Positions 23,892-32,475 of a stretch of 35,387 nt of DNA are shown piece by piece (the first letter of the stretch is position 1; the number at the start of each line of letters is the position of its first letter). The DNA lies in NCBI GenBank assembly GCA_035307785.1, contig DATGHS010000282.1, forward strand, positions 1 through 35,387, given 5' to 3'. The notes under the pieces are model-generated. The model was given only the letters and a program-made list of their open reading frames with translations. It was not told the DNA's origin and searched no databases. The translations under genes and the position numbers were made by a program. This stretch comes from DATGHS01 sp035307785 (GTDB taxonomy: Bacteria; Planctomycetota; Planctomycetia; Gemmatales; Gemmataceae).

Positions 23892-26800
23892 ATGGTGGTA
23901 ACCTGGCTGCGTGACAAGCTCGGCAAGAAAAAATCCCGAACCGCTAAATGGGCCATCTTTACCAATTTGCAAACCGAGCGGCTTGACGAGCGCAGCGTGC
24001 CGTCGGCCACGCTGGTGCGAGACATTAACACGCACACGGACTCGGCCCTCACCACCTATCTGTCGAACGATCCGCCGGTGGAATATCGCGGCCACCTGTA
24101 TTTCATGGCCGACGACGGCGTGCATGGCCGCGAGCTGTGGCAAACCGACGGCACCGCCACGGGCTCGTCGCTGGTAATGAACATCAACCCTGGTTCAGGC
24201 TCGTCCTCCTACGGTCCCACTGGCACTCCCAGCATCGTCGTGGCGAATAACGAGATGTTCTTCTCGGCCGACGATGGCGTGCACGGCGCGGAGCTATGGG
24301 CGAGTGACGGCACGGCGGGCGGGACGCACTTGGTCCTGGACATCAACACCACAACGCCGCTCAATGCCACTGAAACCACTGCCGGCTCGAATCCGCTTGG
24401 CCTGTCCGTGATGGGCAACGACGTATATTTCGCGGCCGATGATGGCGTAAACGGTGAGCAGCTCTGGAAGAGCGATGGCACGGCTGCCGGGACGCAAATG
24501 GTAAGCGCCGTCAACACCGATGGTTCGGCCCAAGTCCAATATCTTACCGTCCTCAACAATGAGCTGTATTTCTCCGCCAATGACGGCGTGCATGGCTCAG
24601 AGCTCTGGGCGACCGACGGCGCTTCCGCTGGCACCCACATGGTAGCCAACATCAACACGCAGCCCATCGACGGCAACCAGGACTTCGGTTCTGGCCCAGC
24701 GAATCTCACCCCCGTCGGCAAGAAACTGTTCTTCACGGCTGATGACGGTATCCACGGTAACGAGCTGTGGATCAGCGACGGGAGCACGGCCGGCACCCAC
24801 GTGGTCGAAGACCTGAACACCACGCCGGTGCCGCCAACCTCGTTCAGCGGCAATGAACTCACGAATGGCTCGAATCCAAGCATGCTAACAGCCGACGGCA
24901 ACGACGTTTATTTCGAGGCCAATGACGGAGTGCATGGCGAACAGATTTGGAAAAGCGACGGCACCGCCGCAGGCACCATGCAGGTCACGACTTTCGACGG
25001 CAACACTACGCCGGCGAGCCTGGAAATCGCCAACGTGGCTGGCAAGATCTTCATCAGCTTGGACCACATAGCGGACCCAACCTCCAGTCTGTACATAACC
25101 GACGGCACACAAGCAGGCACTATAAAGCTGCTGGATTACACATCGACGGAAACGCCATTCGGCGGCCAAGGCATTGATCATCTCGAAAGTGTCGGCGGCA
25201 TGTTGTATTTCGACGCGGACAACAGTCTGTGGAGCAGCGACGGCACCGTGGCCGGCACCCAGGAACTGCACGCATTCGGCCCGAACGCCTTCACCTCCGG
25301 CCCGTGGAGCGAGGTGACTTTCAATGGCCAAGTGTATTTCGAGGCGGACGACGGCGTGCACGGAGCGGAACTTTGGCAAACCGACGGGACGACGACCGGC
25401 ACCACGATGGTGAAGGACATTAACGCCGTCACGCTCGATTCCAATCCGAGCAATCTGATAACCATCGGCAACGTGACGTACTTCTCGGCCGACACCGGCA
25501 ACGGCACCGGGCTATGGAAGACCGATGGCACCACCGCGGGCACGCAGCTGATCAAGACGATCTTTCACGATTCCACATACCCACTACCTCTGGCCGGCGC
25601 GGCGACGACACCATCATACGCGGAGCCGTTCTTGCCCGGCAGCATCGACAACTTCGTGAGCTTCAACGGCGAGCTGTATTTCCTGGCCAACGATCGCGTG
25701 CACGGCAGCCAGCTTTGGACGAGCGATAGCACGTACGCCGGGACAACGATGGTGACAAATTTCGGCGCCAGCAGCTTTGGCGGCGGAGCGCCGCTGCCAT
25801 TTCTTACGTTTGCCGCCCTCGACAACCTTACCGTGGTCGGCTCGAAGTTGTACTTCACTCGCGATACCGGTGAGGGCAAGACGGAACTTTGGATGTCTGA
25901 CGGGACCTCCGCCGGCACGACGAAACTGAGCGAATTCCAATTGAGCCAATACTTCCCGATCCCGCTCGCGCAGACGAGCAGCGCCGTACAGGGATCGCTC
26001 ATTCCGTATTACAGCCCGCCCGCCGTTTCCAACCTGACGAACGTTAATGGCACCCTGTACTTCGTGGCCGACGATGGTGTACACGGCTCGGAACTCTGGA
26101 AGACCGACGGCACCGTGCCCGGCACCACGATGGTGAAAGACATTAATCCCACGACGTCGGCCGGTTTGACACCCGTGGATCCGCCGACGCCGATTTCCTC
26201 CGACCCGTCGAGTCTGACTGTCCTCAATGGCAAACTCTACTTCTTTGCCGACGACGGTGTGCATGGCCGCGAACTCTGGGTGAGCGACGGCACCTCGGCC
26301 GGCACACAGATGGTCGAAGACATCAATCCGGGCGCGACCGGCGCTTTCGATGAAACCGGCGATAACGCGCTGCCGGAAATGGTAGTGGCCAACGGCAAGC
26401 TCTTCTTCAACGCCAACGACGGCGTGCACGGCCAACAGCTATGGGAAAGCGATGGCACCGTGGCCGGCACGCACATGGTGGATGACATCACGGCCGCCGC
26501 TTCTGCGAGTCCCGGCGCACCGCTTAATGCCTGGATTCAAGACCTGACGGCACTGAACGGCCAGGTCTACTTCGGCGCCAACGATGGCATTCACGGCGAG
26601 CAACTCTGGAAGAGCGACGGCACCGCGGCCGGCACGCAAATGCTGACTGACATCAACACGCAGATCGATCCGGTTAACATTCCGCCGGAGCCGGACGGCG
26701 GCAACCCGCAAGACCTGTTCGCCTTCAACGGCAAGCAGTATTTCACCGCGAATGACGGTACCCACGGCGTACAACTTTGGCAAAGCAACGGCACGATTGC

Positions 26801-28121
26801 CGGCACCAGCATGATCCAAACCATTAACCCCAACGACAGCTCGTTTCTGCCATGGGGCGGGAGCGCGAACTTCGCAGCCGGGGCAAACGGGTTGCTGTTT
26901 TTCACCGCCAACGATGGCCGCCACGGCGTGGAGCTCTGGGAACTCAATACGGATCTCGCGCTGCAAATCTCCGCCGGCGGTTCATACGAAGTGACCGAAG
27001 GTCAGAACCTGGCGCTACATTCCAACGTCACCGGTGCGACCGATCCCCGACAACTGCATTATGCCTGGGACCTGGACGGCGATGGCGTTTTCGACGACAC
27101 GCATGGCGCGAATGCCGTTATCACCGCTAGCCAATTGCAGAAGCTCGGGCTCCACGGCGGATCGCAGCTGCACGAGATCTCGGTGCAAGTGACCGATTCG
27201 CTTGGCAACGTGCTTGGAACAGCCAGCACGACGCTAAAGATCGATGACGCCCGGCTGATCGTCACCGGCACGGCCTTCGATGTAACCGAAGGGAAGAGCT
27301 TTAACCGCAACATCGCGAGTTTCACCGATCCGGGTGGGATGGAAGACGTCGCGAATTACTCAGCCACGATCAACTGGGGCGATGGTTCGTCGTCGAAGGG
27401 AACCATTGTGCTCGACGGCACGCATTACCGAGTCTCGGGTCAGCATCAATATGCGCAGCAAAACACGTACAACGTGAGCGTCAGCGTAAGTGACGATGGC
27501 GGACCGGCCAGCACGGCCCAAAGCACGGTCACCGTGCACGACGCCCCGATTCACGCCAACCGGGTACACATTCGCACCACGGTCGGTCAGGGCTTCAACG
27601 GCCCGGTGGCTCGTTTCCACGACGACAACCCGCTCGGCAAACTGGGCGAATTCTCGGCCCAGATCAACTGGGGCGACAGCACCACCACTGCCGGCACCGT
27701 GCAAATGAACGGCCCAGGCGATTACGTGGTGCTTGGTTCGCACACTTACGCCAAGGCGAATGCCTATGCGGTAGACGTGACGATCCTCGACGATAACCAG
27801 CCGATGACCGTCGCGCATTCGACCGCCCAGATCGATCCGCTGCCGCTGGTCGCCCGCGGCCTCACCGGCGTGGCCAAGGCGAATACGCCCTTCACGCTGC
27901 CGCTGGCGGCGTTCCACGATAGCCTGAATGCCACCGCCACCATCGACTGGGCCGACGGCACCAATTCGCCCGGCACCATCCAGCCCGACGGCAGTGGTGG
28001 GTTCCAGGTCGCCGGCAGCCACACGTTCAGCCGCATCGGTCTGCACACGGTGCGGATCGCGATTCAAGACAACGACGGCCGCAGTACGACTACAACCGGG
28101 ACCGTGCGCGTGACGGACTGA
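23892..28121 (+). CDS. Giant ELWxxDGT-repeat secreted protein with PKD-like domains
   Basis: At 1409 residues this is the largest gene of the window. The N-terminus has the planctomycete extracellular-type motif TNLQTERLDERSVPSAT (25-41), a variant of the LExLExRxxPS pattern. Residues about 69-1018 contain 18 copies of a unit of about 50-70 residues with a YFxADDGVHGxELWxxDGTxAGTxMV core. Four C-terminal beta-sandwich domains follow. The first is PKD-like (AWDLDGDGVFD), then three more each have an INWGDG- or IDWADG-type strand. The protein is probably exported and surface-displayed or released, and the PKD-like domains suggest binding or spacing. No enzyme motif is visible. It is bounded by a possible terminator after 28121, and no secretion component is adjacent. 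Confidence 0.93.
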   Translation: MVVTWLRDKLGKKKSRTAKWAIFTNLQTERLDERSVPSATLVRDINTHTDSALTTYLSNDPPVEYRGHLYFMADDGVHGRELWQTDGTATGSSLVMNINPGSGSSSYGPTGTPSIVVANNEMFFSADDGVHGAELWASDGTAGGTHLVLDINTTTPLNATETTAGSNPLGLSVMGNDVYFAADDGVNGEQLWKSDGTAAGTQMVSAVNTDGSAQVQYLTVLNNELYFSANDGVHGSELWATDGASAGTHMVANINTQPIDGNQDFGSGPANLTPVGKKLFFTADDGIHGNELWISDGSTAGTHVVEDLNTTPVPPTSFSGNELTNGSNPSMLTADGNDVYFEANDGVHGEQIWKSDGTAAGTMQVTTFDGNTTPASLEIANVAGKIFISLDHIADPTSSLYITDGTQAGTIKLLDYTSTETPFGGQGIDHLESVGGMLYFDADNSLWSSDGTVAGTQELHAFGPNAFTSGPWSEVTFNGQVYFEADDGVHGAELWQTDGTTTGTTMVKDINAVTLDSNPSNLITIGNVTYFSADTGNGTGLWKTDGTTAGTQLIKTIFHDSTYPLPLAGAATTPSYAEPFLPGSIDNFVSFNGELYFLANDRVHGSQLWTSDSTYAGTTMVTNFGASSFGGGAPLPFLTFAALDNLTVVGSKLYFTRDTGEGKTELWMSDGTSAGTTKLSEFQLSQYFPIPLAQTSSAVQGSLIPYYSPPAVSNLTNVNGTLYFVADDGVHGSELWKTDGTVPGTTMVKDINPTTSAGLTPVDPPTPISSDPSSLTVLNGKLYFFADDGVHGRELWVSDGTSAGTQMVEDINPGATGAFDETGDNALPEMVVANGKLFFNANDGVHGQQLWESDGTVAGTHMVDDITAAASASPGAPLNAWIQDLTALNGQVYFGANDGIHGEQLWKSDGTAAGTQMLTDINTQIDPVNIPPEPDGGNPQDLFAFNGKQYFTANDGTHGVQLWQSNGTIAGTSMIQTINPNDSSFLPWGGSANFAAGANGLLFFTANDGRHGVELWELNTDLALQISAGGSYEVTEGQNLALHSNVTGATDPRQLHYAWDLDGDGVFDDTHGANAVITASQLQKLGLHGGSQLHEISVQVTDSLGNVLGTASTTLKIDDARLIVTGTAFDVTEGKSFNRNIASFTDPGGMEDVANYSATINWGDGSSSKGTIVLDGTHYRVSGQHQYAQQNTYNVSVSVSDDGGPASTAQSTVTVHDAPIHANRVHIRTTVGQGFNGPVARFHDDNPLGKLGEFSAQINWGDSTTTAGTVQMNGPGDYVVLGSHTYAKANAYAVDVTILDDNQPMTVAHSTAQIDPLPLVARGLTGVAKANTPFTLPLAAFHDSLNATATIDWADGTNSPGTIQPDGSGGFQVAGSHTFSRIGLHTVRIAIQDNDGRSTTTTGTVRVTD
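24096..26940 (+). repeat. Tandem ELWxxDGT repeat region (18 units)
   Basis: Eighteen units can be picked out by their F/Y-F-x-A-D/N-DG-xHG-xELW-xxDGT-xAGT pattern. Units 1-6, 9 and 13-17 are well preserved. Units 7, 8 and 10-12 are degenerate (one reads SLYITDGTQAGT, one ELWMSDGTSAGT with a DTGEGKTELW lead-in). Unit 18 stops at ELW without DGT. The units are coding repeats, not a DNA-level satellite, since synonymous positions differ freely. Confidence 0.9.
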
Positions 28122-28146
28122 AATTCGTGGGGGCAATTCAATTCGT

Positions 28147-28176
28147 AGCCGACGCTGCCAGCACCGGCTTTTTTTC
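28147..28176 (+). terminator. Possible terminator after the giant repeat gene
   Basis: AGCCG (28147-28151) can pair with CGGCT (28165-28169), followed by a run of seven or more T. The stem is short, so the call is tentative. Confidence 0.4.
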
Positions 28177-28250
28177 CCCCTGCAGTTCCGTCAGCGAAAA
28201 CCGATCGAATTGCCCAAACCACTGGCAATCTAAGCATTTCCGCCGGTAAA

Positions 28251-28592
28251 ATGAAAACTACTATGGCCGAGGCGGAATACCTTCGCGTAGTCGTTTCTCG
28301 TCGCGGGAAAGTTCGTGTCTCCGAATTCAGACTTCGTGAAGGAGAATCCGGCCTGTCGATGTTCCTGAACCGGCCGTCACCTACACCGGCTCGAATCATC
28401 GGAGCAGTCCGAGCCGCCGGAAAGCAGGGAGATTTGGCCGTGGCGGTGTTACCGGCGAGCTATCTGGCAGAACTCGGCCTGCGAACTGTTCATACGCCCG
28501 GCGGGACGGCGGATCCCGAGGTGAACGCGATACACGTTGAGGCACGATTGCCTTGGTGGCGACGAATAGTGTTAACGCTCCATGGCACATAG
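28251..28592 (+). CDS. Small hypothetical protein
   Basis: This 113-residue protein has no signal or membrane segment. It contains VSRRGKVRVSEFRLREGESGLSMF, then AAGKQGDLAVAVLPASYLAELGLRTVHTPGGT and a basic end (WWRRIVLTLHGT). I recall similar planctomycete hypotheticals with the FRLREGE and PGGT stretches but no function for them. The start may be the ATG at 28251 or the in-frame ATG at 28263 (MAEAEYL). It opens a set of four successive plus-strand proteins of unknown function, with 77 bp to the next gene. Confidence 0.7.
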   Translation: MKTTMAEAEYLRVVVSRRGKVRVSEFRLREGESGLSMFLNRPSPTPARIIGAVRAAGKQGDLAVAVLPASYLAELGLRTVHTPGGTADPEVNAIHVEARLPWWRRIVLTLHGT

Positions 28593-28669
28593 TATCACGA
28601 GTACTTTAATAACATGATCTCGCCCCGGCTTACCGAAGTTGCGAGGTTAATTAGCGATGAGGGCATGTC

Positions 28670-28921
28670 ATGAGCACATCTTTCATTCCAGACGCATCGA
28701 AGCTGCAATCCGAAATTTCGGCGTTGTTTAAGGCGAAGGGCCCAATACTTGTTGAAGTCCGATTTCCGCGCATGGGAACCTCGTCCGACTGGTACTTGTG
28801 CGAAGAAGAATCAGAGTTGTTTGCGCTTGTGAACCGCCTCGGTGCGGGGGCAGAAATTCATCTCTCCAGTGTGTGGGACTTGCGCAATTCGGTGCCATCG
28901 TTGACGTGGACCAAATCGTGA
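28670..28921 (+). CDS. Small hypothetical protein (83 residues)
   Basis: The 83-residue protein is not recognised. It has an N-terminal helix (SKLQSEISALFKAKG), a strand (ILVEVRFPR), WYLCEEESELFALVNRLGAG and a closing strand (EIHLSSVWDLRN). The compact alpha-beta plan would suit a small binding protein. The ATG at 28670 has no strong Shine-Dalgarno site. It lies 29 bp before the RDIFGNPFRP protein and could be its partner, but no evidence beyond adjacency exists. Short length and unknown family keep confidence moderate. Confidence 0.6.
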   Translation: MSTSFIPDASKLQSEISALFKAKGPILVEVRFPRMGTSSDWYLCEEESELFALVNRLGAGAEIHLSSVWDLRNSVPSLTWTKS

Positions 28922-28950
28922 CGCCGTGTGCAATTCCGGAGCACTGCGAC

Positions 28951-29592
28951 ATGAGCTCGTCGCGTTGGGACCGAACGTCCGACAACTTCTCGATGTGGCG
29001 CATGTTGGACGGCTACGCAACAGATCGAAAACTCGAGCTTTTCTGCTGCGCTTGTTGCGACCGTTTGTTGGCGGACTTGCCTGAAGCGGCATTTCACCAT
29101 GCCATTCAGTGTTTGGAGGCCTTCGCTGACGATCTGAACGAGATGTCAGCGTTGTTTGACGCTCACGAGAGAGCGAAAATCGTCCATCAGCGAGTGCGGC
29201 CCAATGTGATGACTGTCGAACCGGGCGATGTGATTTCGGATGCTGCCAACCCGCATTCGGTGCACGACCTGCATTACGCGCGGCGAGTTGGCGGCCGGAC
29301 CGGGGTGATTACAGACGACCGACGCTTACAAATCCGCCTCCTCCGCGACATCTTCGGCAATCCCTTCCGCCCCATCGCCATCAATCCCGCCTGGCTCACC
29401 TGGCGCGATGGCACCGTCGGCAAGCTCGCCCAGACCATCTACGACGACCGCCGCTTCGACTTGCTGCCGATCCTGGCCGACGCGTTGCAGGAAGCCAGCT
29501 GCACCAACGGCGAGATTCTTCAACATTGCCATGCGCCGGGCCCGCACGTCCGCGGCTGCTGGGTGGTCGATCTGTTGCTCGGGAAGGAGTAG
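28951..29592 (+). CDS. Planctomycete-type protein with RDIFGNPFRP and RGCWVVDLLLGKE motifs
   Basis: This 213-residue soluble protein matches a recurrent planctomycete plan I recall from Gemmata-like genomes. A Cys-rich helix comes first (RKLELFCCACCDRLLADL, 26-43). A helical middle with many Ala follows, then RDIFGNPFRP (132-141), PAWLTW, LAQTIYDDRRFDLLPILADALQEASC and the end HVRGCWVVDLLLGKE (199-213). The C-terminal half is nearly identical in such proteins, which occur in many copies per genome, so its job is probably shared, but it is unknown to me. The N-terminus is chosen at the ATG 28951, because the longer frame overlaps the previous gene. The gene is 23 bp before the next, so the set may be one transcript. 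Confidence 0.83.
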   Translation: MSSSRWDRTSDNFSMWRMLDGYATDRKLELFCCACCDRLLADLPEAAFHHAIQCLEAFADDLNEMSALFDAHERAKIVHQRVRPNVMTVEPGDVISDAANPHSVHDLHYARRVGGRTGVITDDRRLQIRLLRDIFGNPFRPIAINPAWLTWRDGTVGKLAQTIYDDRRFDLLPILADALQEASCTNGEILQHCHAPGPHVRGCWVVDLLLGKE

Positions 29593-29615
29593 AATTGAGG
29601 GCAAAGGGATTCTCC

Positions 29616-30521
29616 ATGTCCTCACCGACGTTTGAATCGTCTCTACCGGATGCCAAACCGCCGGCTGGCCACAAGGTCATGAGCCTTCGCGAGATGATGC
29701 GCAAAGAGCGCAAGTACCATTCACGCGTTTGGGGGATCATAATATTCGGCTTAGCGCTTCTGCTGGTCTTTATTTTCTTATTGGTCGTGCTCTTAATTGA
29801 TTCGGCACATCCGGGGCGCGCAGATTTGGATGACATTCTCGCCCCTGTGTTTTTTTATCTTTTCATCCTCGCGCTCTGCGTGGCGCCGTTTGTTGTTCAC
29901 CCATTGCGTTACCGCCCCGCCATGACTCGATGCCTCATCAAGCACAGCTTGTCGCCTTACGGCAACCCCGACGAACTTATCGACGCCATCGACTTGGAAT
30001 TGCAAGACCGCTCCTATCTCCGCGATTCCGGAATGCGCCCAGACCGTTTCTACTGGCAAACCACCGGGCACGTGGTTTTCACTGAATCTTGGCTCTTGTG
30101 GTTTGGCTGGTCGGAGTTCCGCTTCCTACGACTCGCAGAACTGCTGTGGTTTTATAAACGCATCGAAGTCCGCACGCGTGTGTGGAGCACAAGGGATCAT
30201 GTAGTGTCTTGTCTTGTCTGCGTAAACGCAAATGGGAGACCGTTTTTGTTGCGCCTCTTCAGCGAAGATTACGTGGATGAGGCTTTGCACCGCATGGTCC
30301 GCCGCCGGCCGGAAGCGCTGTTCGGATTCCAGGGCGAATGGCGGGCGCTCGCTGAAACAGAACCCCCCGCCCTTCAACACCTTGTTGCACGGAGGAGAGC
30401 TGAATGGGAAAAGCTCTCCCGCAGCAGCCAAGTCGATCTGAAAGAAGATCGATTCGACGATGCCTGCCATTTTGTCCGGCGCGTGGATTCCTCATCGTGT
30501 CCCAATGGACAGAAATACTAG
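29616..30521 (+). CDS. Two-helix membrane protein with large C-terminal cytoplasmic-type domain
   Basis: The 301-residue protein starts with a charged segment (KVMSLREMMRKERKYHSRVWG), then two membrane segments (38-61 and 74-95). A soluble domain of about 200 residues follows, with repeated beta strands (HVVFTESWLLWFGWSEFRFLR, RTRVWSTRDHVVSCLVC, RPFLLRLFSEDYVDEALHRMV). The strand-helix order suggests a PH-like membrane-adjacent domain, as in other bacterial two-helix proteins with a similar plan, but I would not assign it. The ATG at 29616 was preferred to the longer frame from 29526, which overlaps the previous gene's coding region. It is the last of the unknown-function genes before the metallo-beta-lactamase gene. 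Confidence 0.75.
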   Translation: MSSPTFESSLPDAKPPAGHKVMSLREMMRKERKYHSRVWGIIIFGLALLLVFIFLLVVLLIDSAHPGRADLDDILAPVFFYLFILALCVAPFVVHPLRYRPAMTRCLIKHSLSPYGNPDELIDAIDLELQDRSYLRDSGMRPDRFYWQTTGHVVFTESWLLWFGWSEFRFLRLAELLWFYKRIEVRTRVWSTRDHVVSCLVCVNANGRPFLLRLFSEDYVDEALHRMVRRRPEALFGFQGEWRALAETEPPALQHLVARRRAEWEKLSRSSQVDLKEDRFDDACHFVRRVDSSSCPNGQKY

Positions 30522-30635
30522 TCGCTGCATTGGCCGCCGATATTTCGCCTCCCACCTGCTTGCACGTCGCTTGCCCATTCGCTAAGGTAGTTGCAGTTTT
30601 CTCTCTCCCGACTCGCATTCGCAGGAAGGGTTCCC

Positions 30636-31685
30636 ATGCGCACGTTCACGAAAATCACGCTTGGCCTGGCGGCGGTTTCTGTTTTTCTGATCCTGGCCAT
30701 GGCCGGACAGGACGAGAAGCCTCCCGAGATGAAATTCAACGATGTGAAGGAAATCGCCCCCGGCGTGTTTTTCCGCTATTCGTCGATCAGCATCGATCCA
30801 AAAGTGCCCTTCGGGGGCAGCAACGAGACGTGGATTGTCTTCAAGGACTACGTGGTCGTGATCGACGCCAACTTCCCGAAGGAAGCGCACGACATTATTG
30901 CCGCCATCCGCAAAACTACCGACAAGCCGATTAAATACGTGCTGGACACGCATCATCACGGCGACCACGCCTATGGCAATTCGGTTTGGGCAAAGGAAGG
31001 CGCGAAGATCGTGGGCCAGACGAACTGCGCCCGGCTGCTGAAGGCGAACGGCCCGATGCAATGGGAGCAGGCGAAGAAAGACCGCGACGACCTGCGCACC
31101 ACCGAACTCAAGCAGGTGGACATTCCGTTTGACGAGAAATACGTGCTGGAAGACGATACTCAGCGTGTGGAATTCCACTTCCTGGGCCATGCTCATACCC
31201 CCGGAGACGCGGTGGCTTATCTGCCCATGCACAAGATCCTCTGCACCGGCGATGCGTGCGTAAACGGCGCCTTCAATTTCATGGGCCACTCGAACTCCGG
31301 CAGCTGGATTCATGTGCTGGAAAAGATGGAAAAGCTCGATGTGAAGCTGGTGTGCCCCGGCCATGGGCCGCTCGCCGGCAAAGAAGTGATCGAAAAGCAG
31401 AAGCGTTACTTCGCCGACATGCGCTCGCAAATCAAAGCCGAGATCGACAACGGCAAGAAGCTTGACGAGATCAAGCTCAGCATGGCCTGGTACAAGGATT
31501 GGACCGGCAAAGACGCCAATGCGATTCCGGACAATATCAAGCACGTCTACAACGAGCTGACCGGCAAGATCGATTACGACAAACTCGGCCGCGCCACTGA
31601 CGGCGATATGCCTTGGTCGTATGCGCGAGAAACAAAGACGCCGGCAACCACGGTGCCCATTTCAAGCACGCGGGGCGGTCAATAA
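30636..31685 (+). CDS. Exported metallo-beta-lactamase-fold hydrolase
   Basis: This 349-residue protein has a hydrophobic N-terminus (about 7-23, followed by AGQDEKPP) that acts as a signal peptide or anchor. The metal-binding motif HHHGDH occupies 106-111 (HxHxDH: His106, His108, Asp110, His111). Further ligands are in GHAHTPGD (His185 or His187), CTGDA (Asp206) and PGHGP (His243). The layout fits two-zinc metallo-hydrolases such as beta-lactamase-like, quorum-quenching or alkylsulfatase relatives. The substrate is unknown. Length after signal removal is larger than in class B lactamases because of a C-terminal part rich in Lys and Asp. AAGG lies upstream of the ATG at 30636. A perfect 20-bp inverted repeat follows 18 bp after the stop, probably its terminator. 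Confidence 0.9.
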   Translation: MRTFTKITLGLAAVSVFLILAMAGQDEKPPEMKFNDVKEIAPGVFFRYSSISIDPKVPFGGSNETWIVFKDYVVVIDANFPKEAHDIIAAIRKTTDKPIKYVLDTHHHGDHAYGNSVWAKEGAKIVGQTNCARLLKANGPMQWEQAKKDRDDLRTTELKQVDIPFDEKYVLEDDTQRVEFHFLGHAHTPGDAVAYLPMHKILCTGDACVNGAFNFMGHSNSGSWIHVLEKMEKLDVKLVCPGHGPLAGKEVIEKQKRYFADMRSQIKAEIDNGKKLDEIKLSMAWYKDWTGKDANAIPDNIKHVYNELTGKIDYDKLGRATDGDMPWSYARETKTPATTVPISSTRGGQ

Positions 31686-31703
31686 GTTCAGATCCGTGCA
31701 CGG

Positions 31704-31751
31704 AGCGCAGCGCAGTAAGCGGCGAGTATCTGCCGCTTACTGCGCTGCGCT
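31704..31751. repeat. Perfect 20-bp inverted repeat after the metallo-hydrolase gene
   Basis: The arms 31704-31723 and 31732-31751 are perfectly complementary, with an 8-nt loop. No clear T-run follows. It probably serves as a transcript-end structure, or it belongs with the other intergenic inverted repeats. Confidence 0.8.
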
Positions 31752-31794
31752 TCATTGGTATTTCATGAATTTCTTCTCAGGCGGCGAGGAATTT

Positions 31795-31935
31795 TCAGGC
31801 GGTTTGGGTCAGACGATTCACTTTGCTGGTGTGGGCCGCCTGCAAGGCCGTGGCGACGCGTTTGCCGGCAGCACTCAAGTGGTAACGATGCGACTTGGTG
31901 ACCTTCACGATCAAGCCATACGCGCGAAGCGGCCG
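31795..31935 (-). pseudogene. Remnant of a winged-helix type protein C-terminus
   Basis: The minus strand reads RPLRAYGLIVKVTKSHRYHL, then SAAGKRVATALQAAHTSKVN, ending in a stop. The phrase LRxxGLIxKVxxSHRYxLSxxGxRV is typical of winged-helix DNA-binding ends. Upstream of about 31935 no matching N-terminal domain is present, only a gene tail on the other strand. I therefore call it a fragment, not a full gene. The parent family could be a transposon- or intron-associated wHTH protein. Confidence 0.55.
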
Positions 31936-31956
31936 CTGAAGCGATTGATGGACAAA

Positions 31957-32025
31957 TTGCCGGAACTGACGGCGAATCTGGAGCGCGAGTATCACGCGCG
32001 GAAGGGCGAGTCGCGGCCGGAGTGA
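31957..32025 (+). repeat. Direct repeat copy 1: gene tail next to the toxin-antitoxin pair
   Basis: These 69 bp encode the end of an open frame, LPELTANLEREYHARKGESRPE and a stop. An almost identical 69-bp copy (three mismatches) is at 32762-32830. The high GC at third codon positions suggests true coding sequence. The parent gene is not recognised; the frame extends upstream to about 31765 without a convincing start. Confidence 0.85.
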
Positions 32026-32049
32026 AAACGAACGCCAGGGCGTTAAAAA

Positions 32050-32475
32050 TCAGGGCAGCGATGCGAGGGAAATGATAAAGGGGAATTGTCTTTGGAGAGC
32101 GTTGATGAGCTTGTCATCCGCCGTTACCAGTTCACAGTTTTCCTGCTCGGCAAGAGCGACATAGAGACAATCGTAGAATGCCGTGCGGGTTTGTGATGAG
32201 ATTTCAACGGTCCGATAGAAAAGGGAATGAATGGCATATAAGACGGGCGGTGTGTTCAAGATGTCCTGAATGAGCAAGTGAGCATCTCCCACGGGGATCA
32301 GCTTTTGCCGCTCCGCCTTCGTCAAAGCGCTTGCGATCTCGAAGGGATAATGGGAAGGAGCGATTAATTCGTGGATGTTCTGCTGGTACTCGGCTCGCAG
32401 CTTTAGCGCCTTACCCTGGAGCGGGTTGCGCAGCACCCAGCAGCCGGCGACTGAGGCATCGAGGACATACCTCAC
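32050..32475 (-). CDS. vapC: PIN-domain toxin (VapC type)
   Basis: This 141-residue PIN ribonuclease has the acidic metal-binding set Asp6 (YVLDAS), Glu46 (YPFEIASALTKAE), Asp102 (AFYDCLYVALAE) and Asp120 (LVTADDKLI). VapC toxins cleave tRNA or rRNA and are held inactive by VapB-type antitoxins. Its start overlaps the stop of the upstream antitoxin gene by four bases (ATGA, 32472-32475), the usual coupled order of antitoxin then toxin. The pair lies on the minus strand between two 69-bp direct repeats and looks like a separately acquired unit. No inactivating change is seen, so the toxin should be functional if expressed. Confidence 0.93.
   Translation of the reverse strand: MRYVLDASVAGCWVLRNPLQGKALKLRAEYQQNIHELIAPSHYPFEIASALTKAERQKLIPVGDAHLLIQDILNTPPVLYAIHSLFYRTVEISSQTRTAFYDCLYVALAEQENCELVTADDKLINALQRQFPFIISLASLP

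Noticed and set aside
24096..26940. DNA-level tandem satellite
   Set aside because: The repetition is at protein level; the codons of the repeated motifs vary, so it is a coding repeat.
27360..28136. Minus-strand frame of 258 codons in the PKD-like part
   Set aside because: It is antisense to repeated INWGDG-type domains, whose mirror produces long arginine-rich frames.
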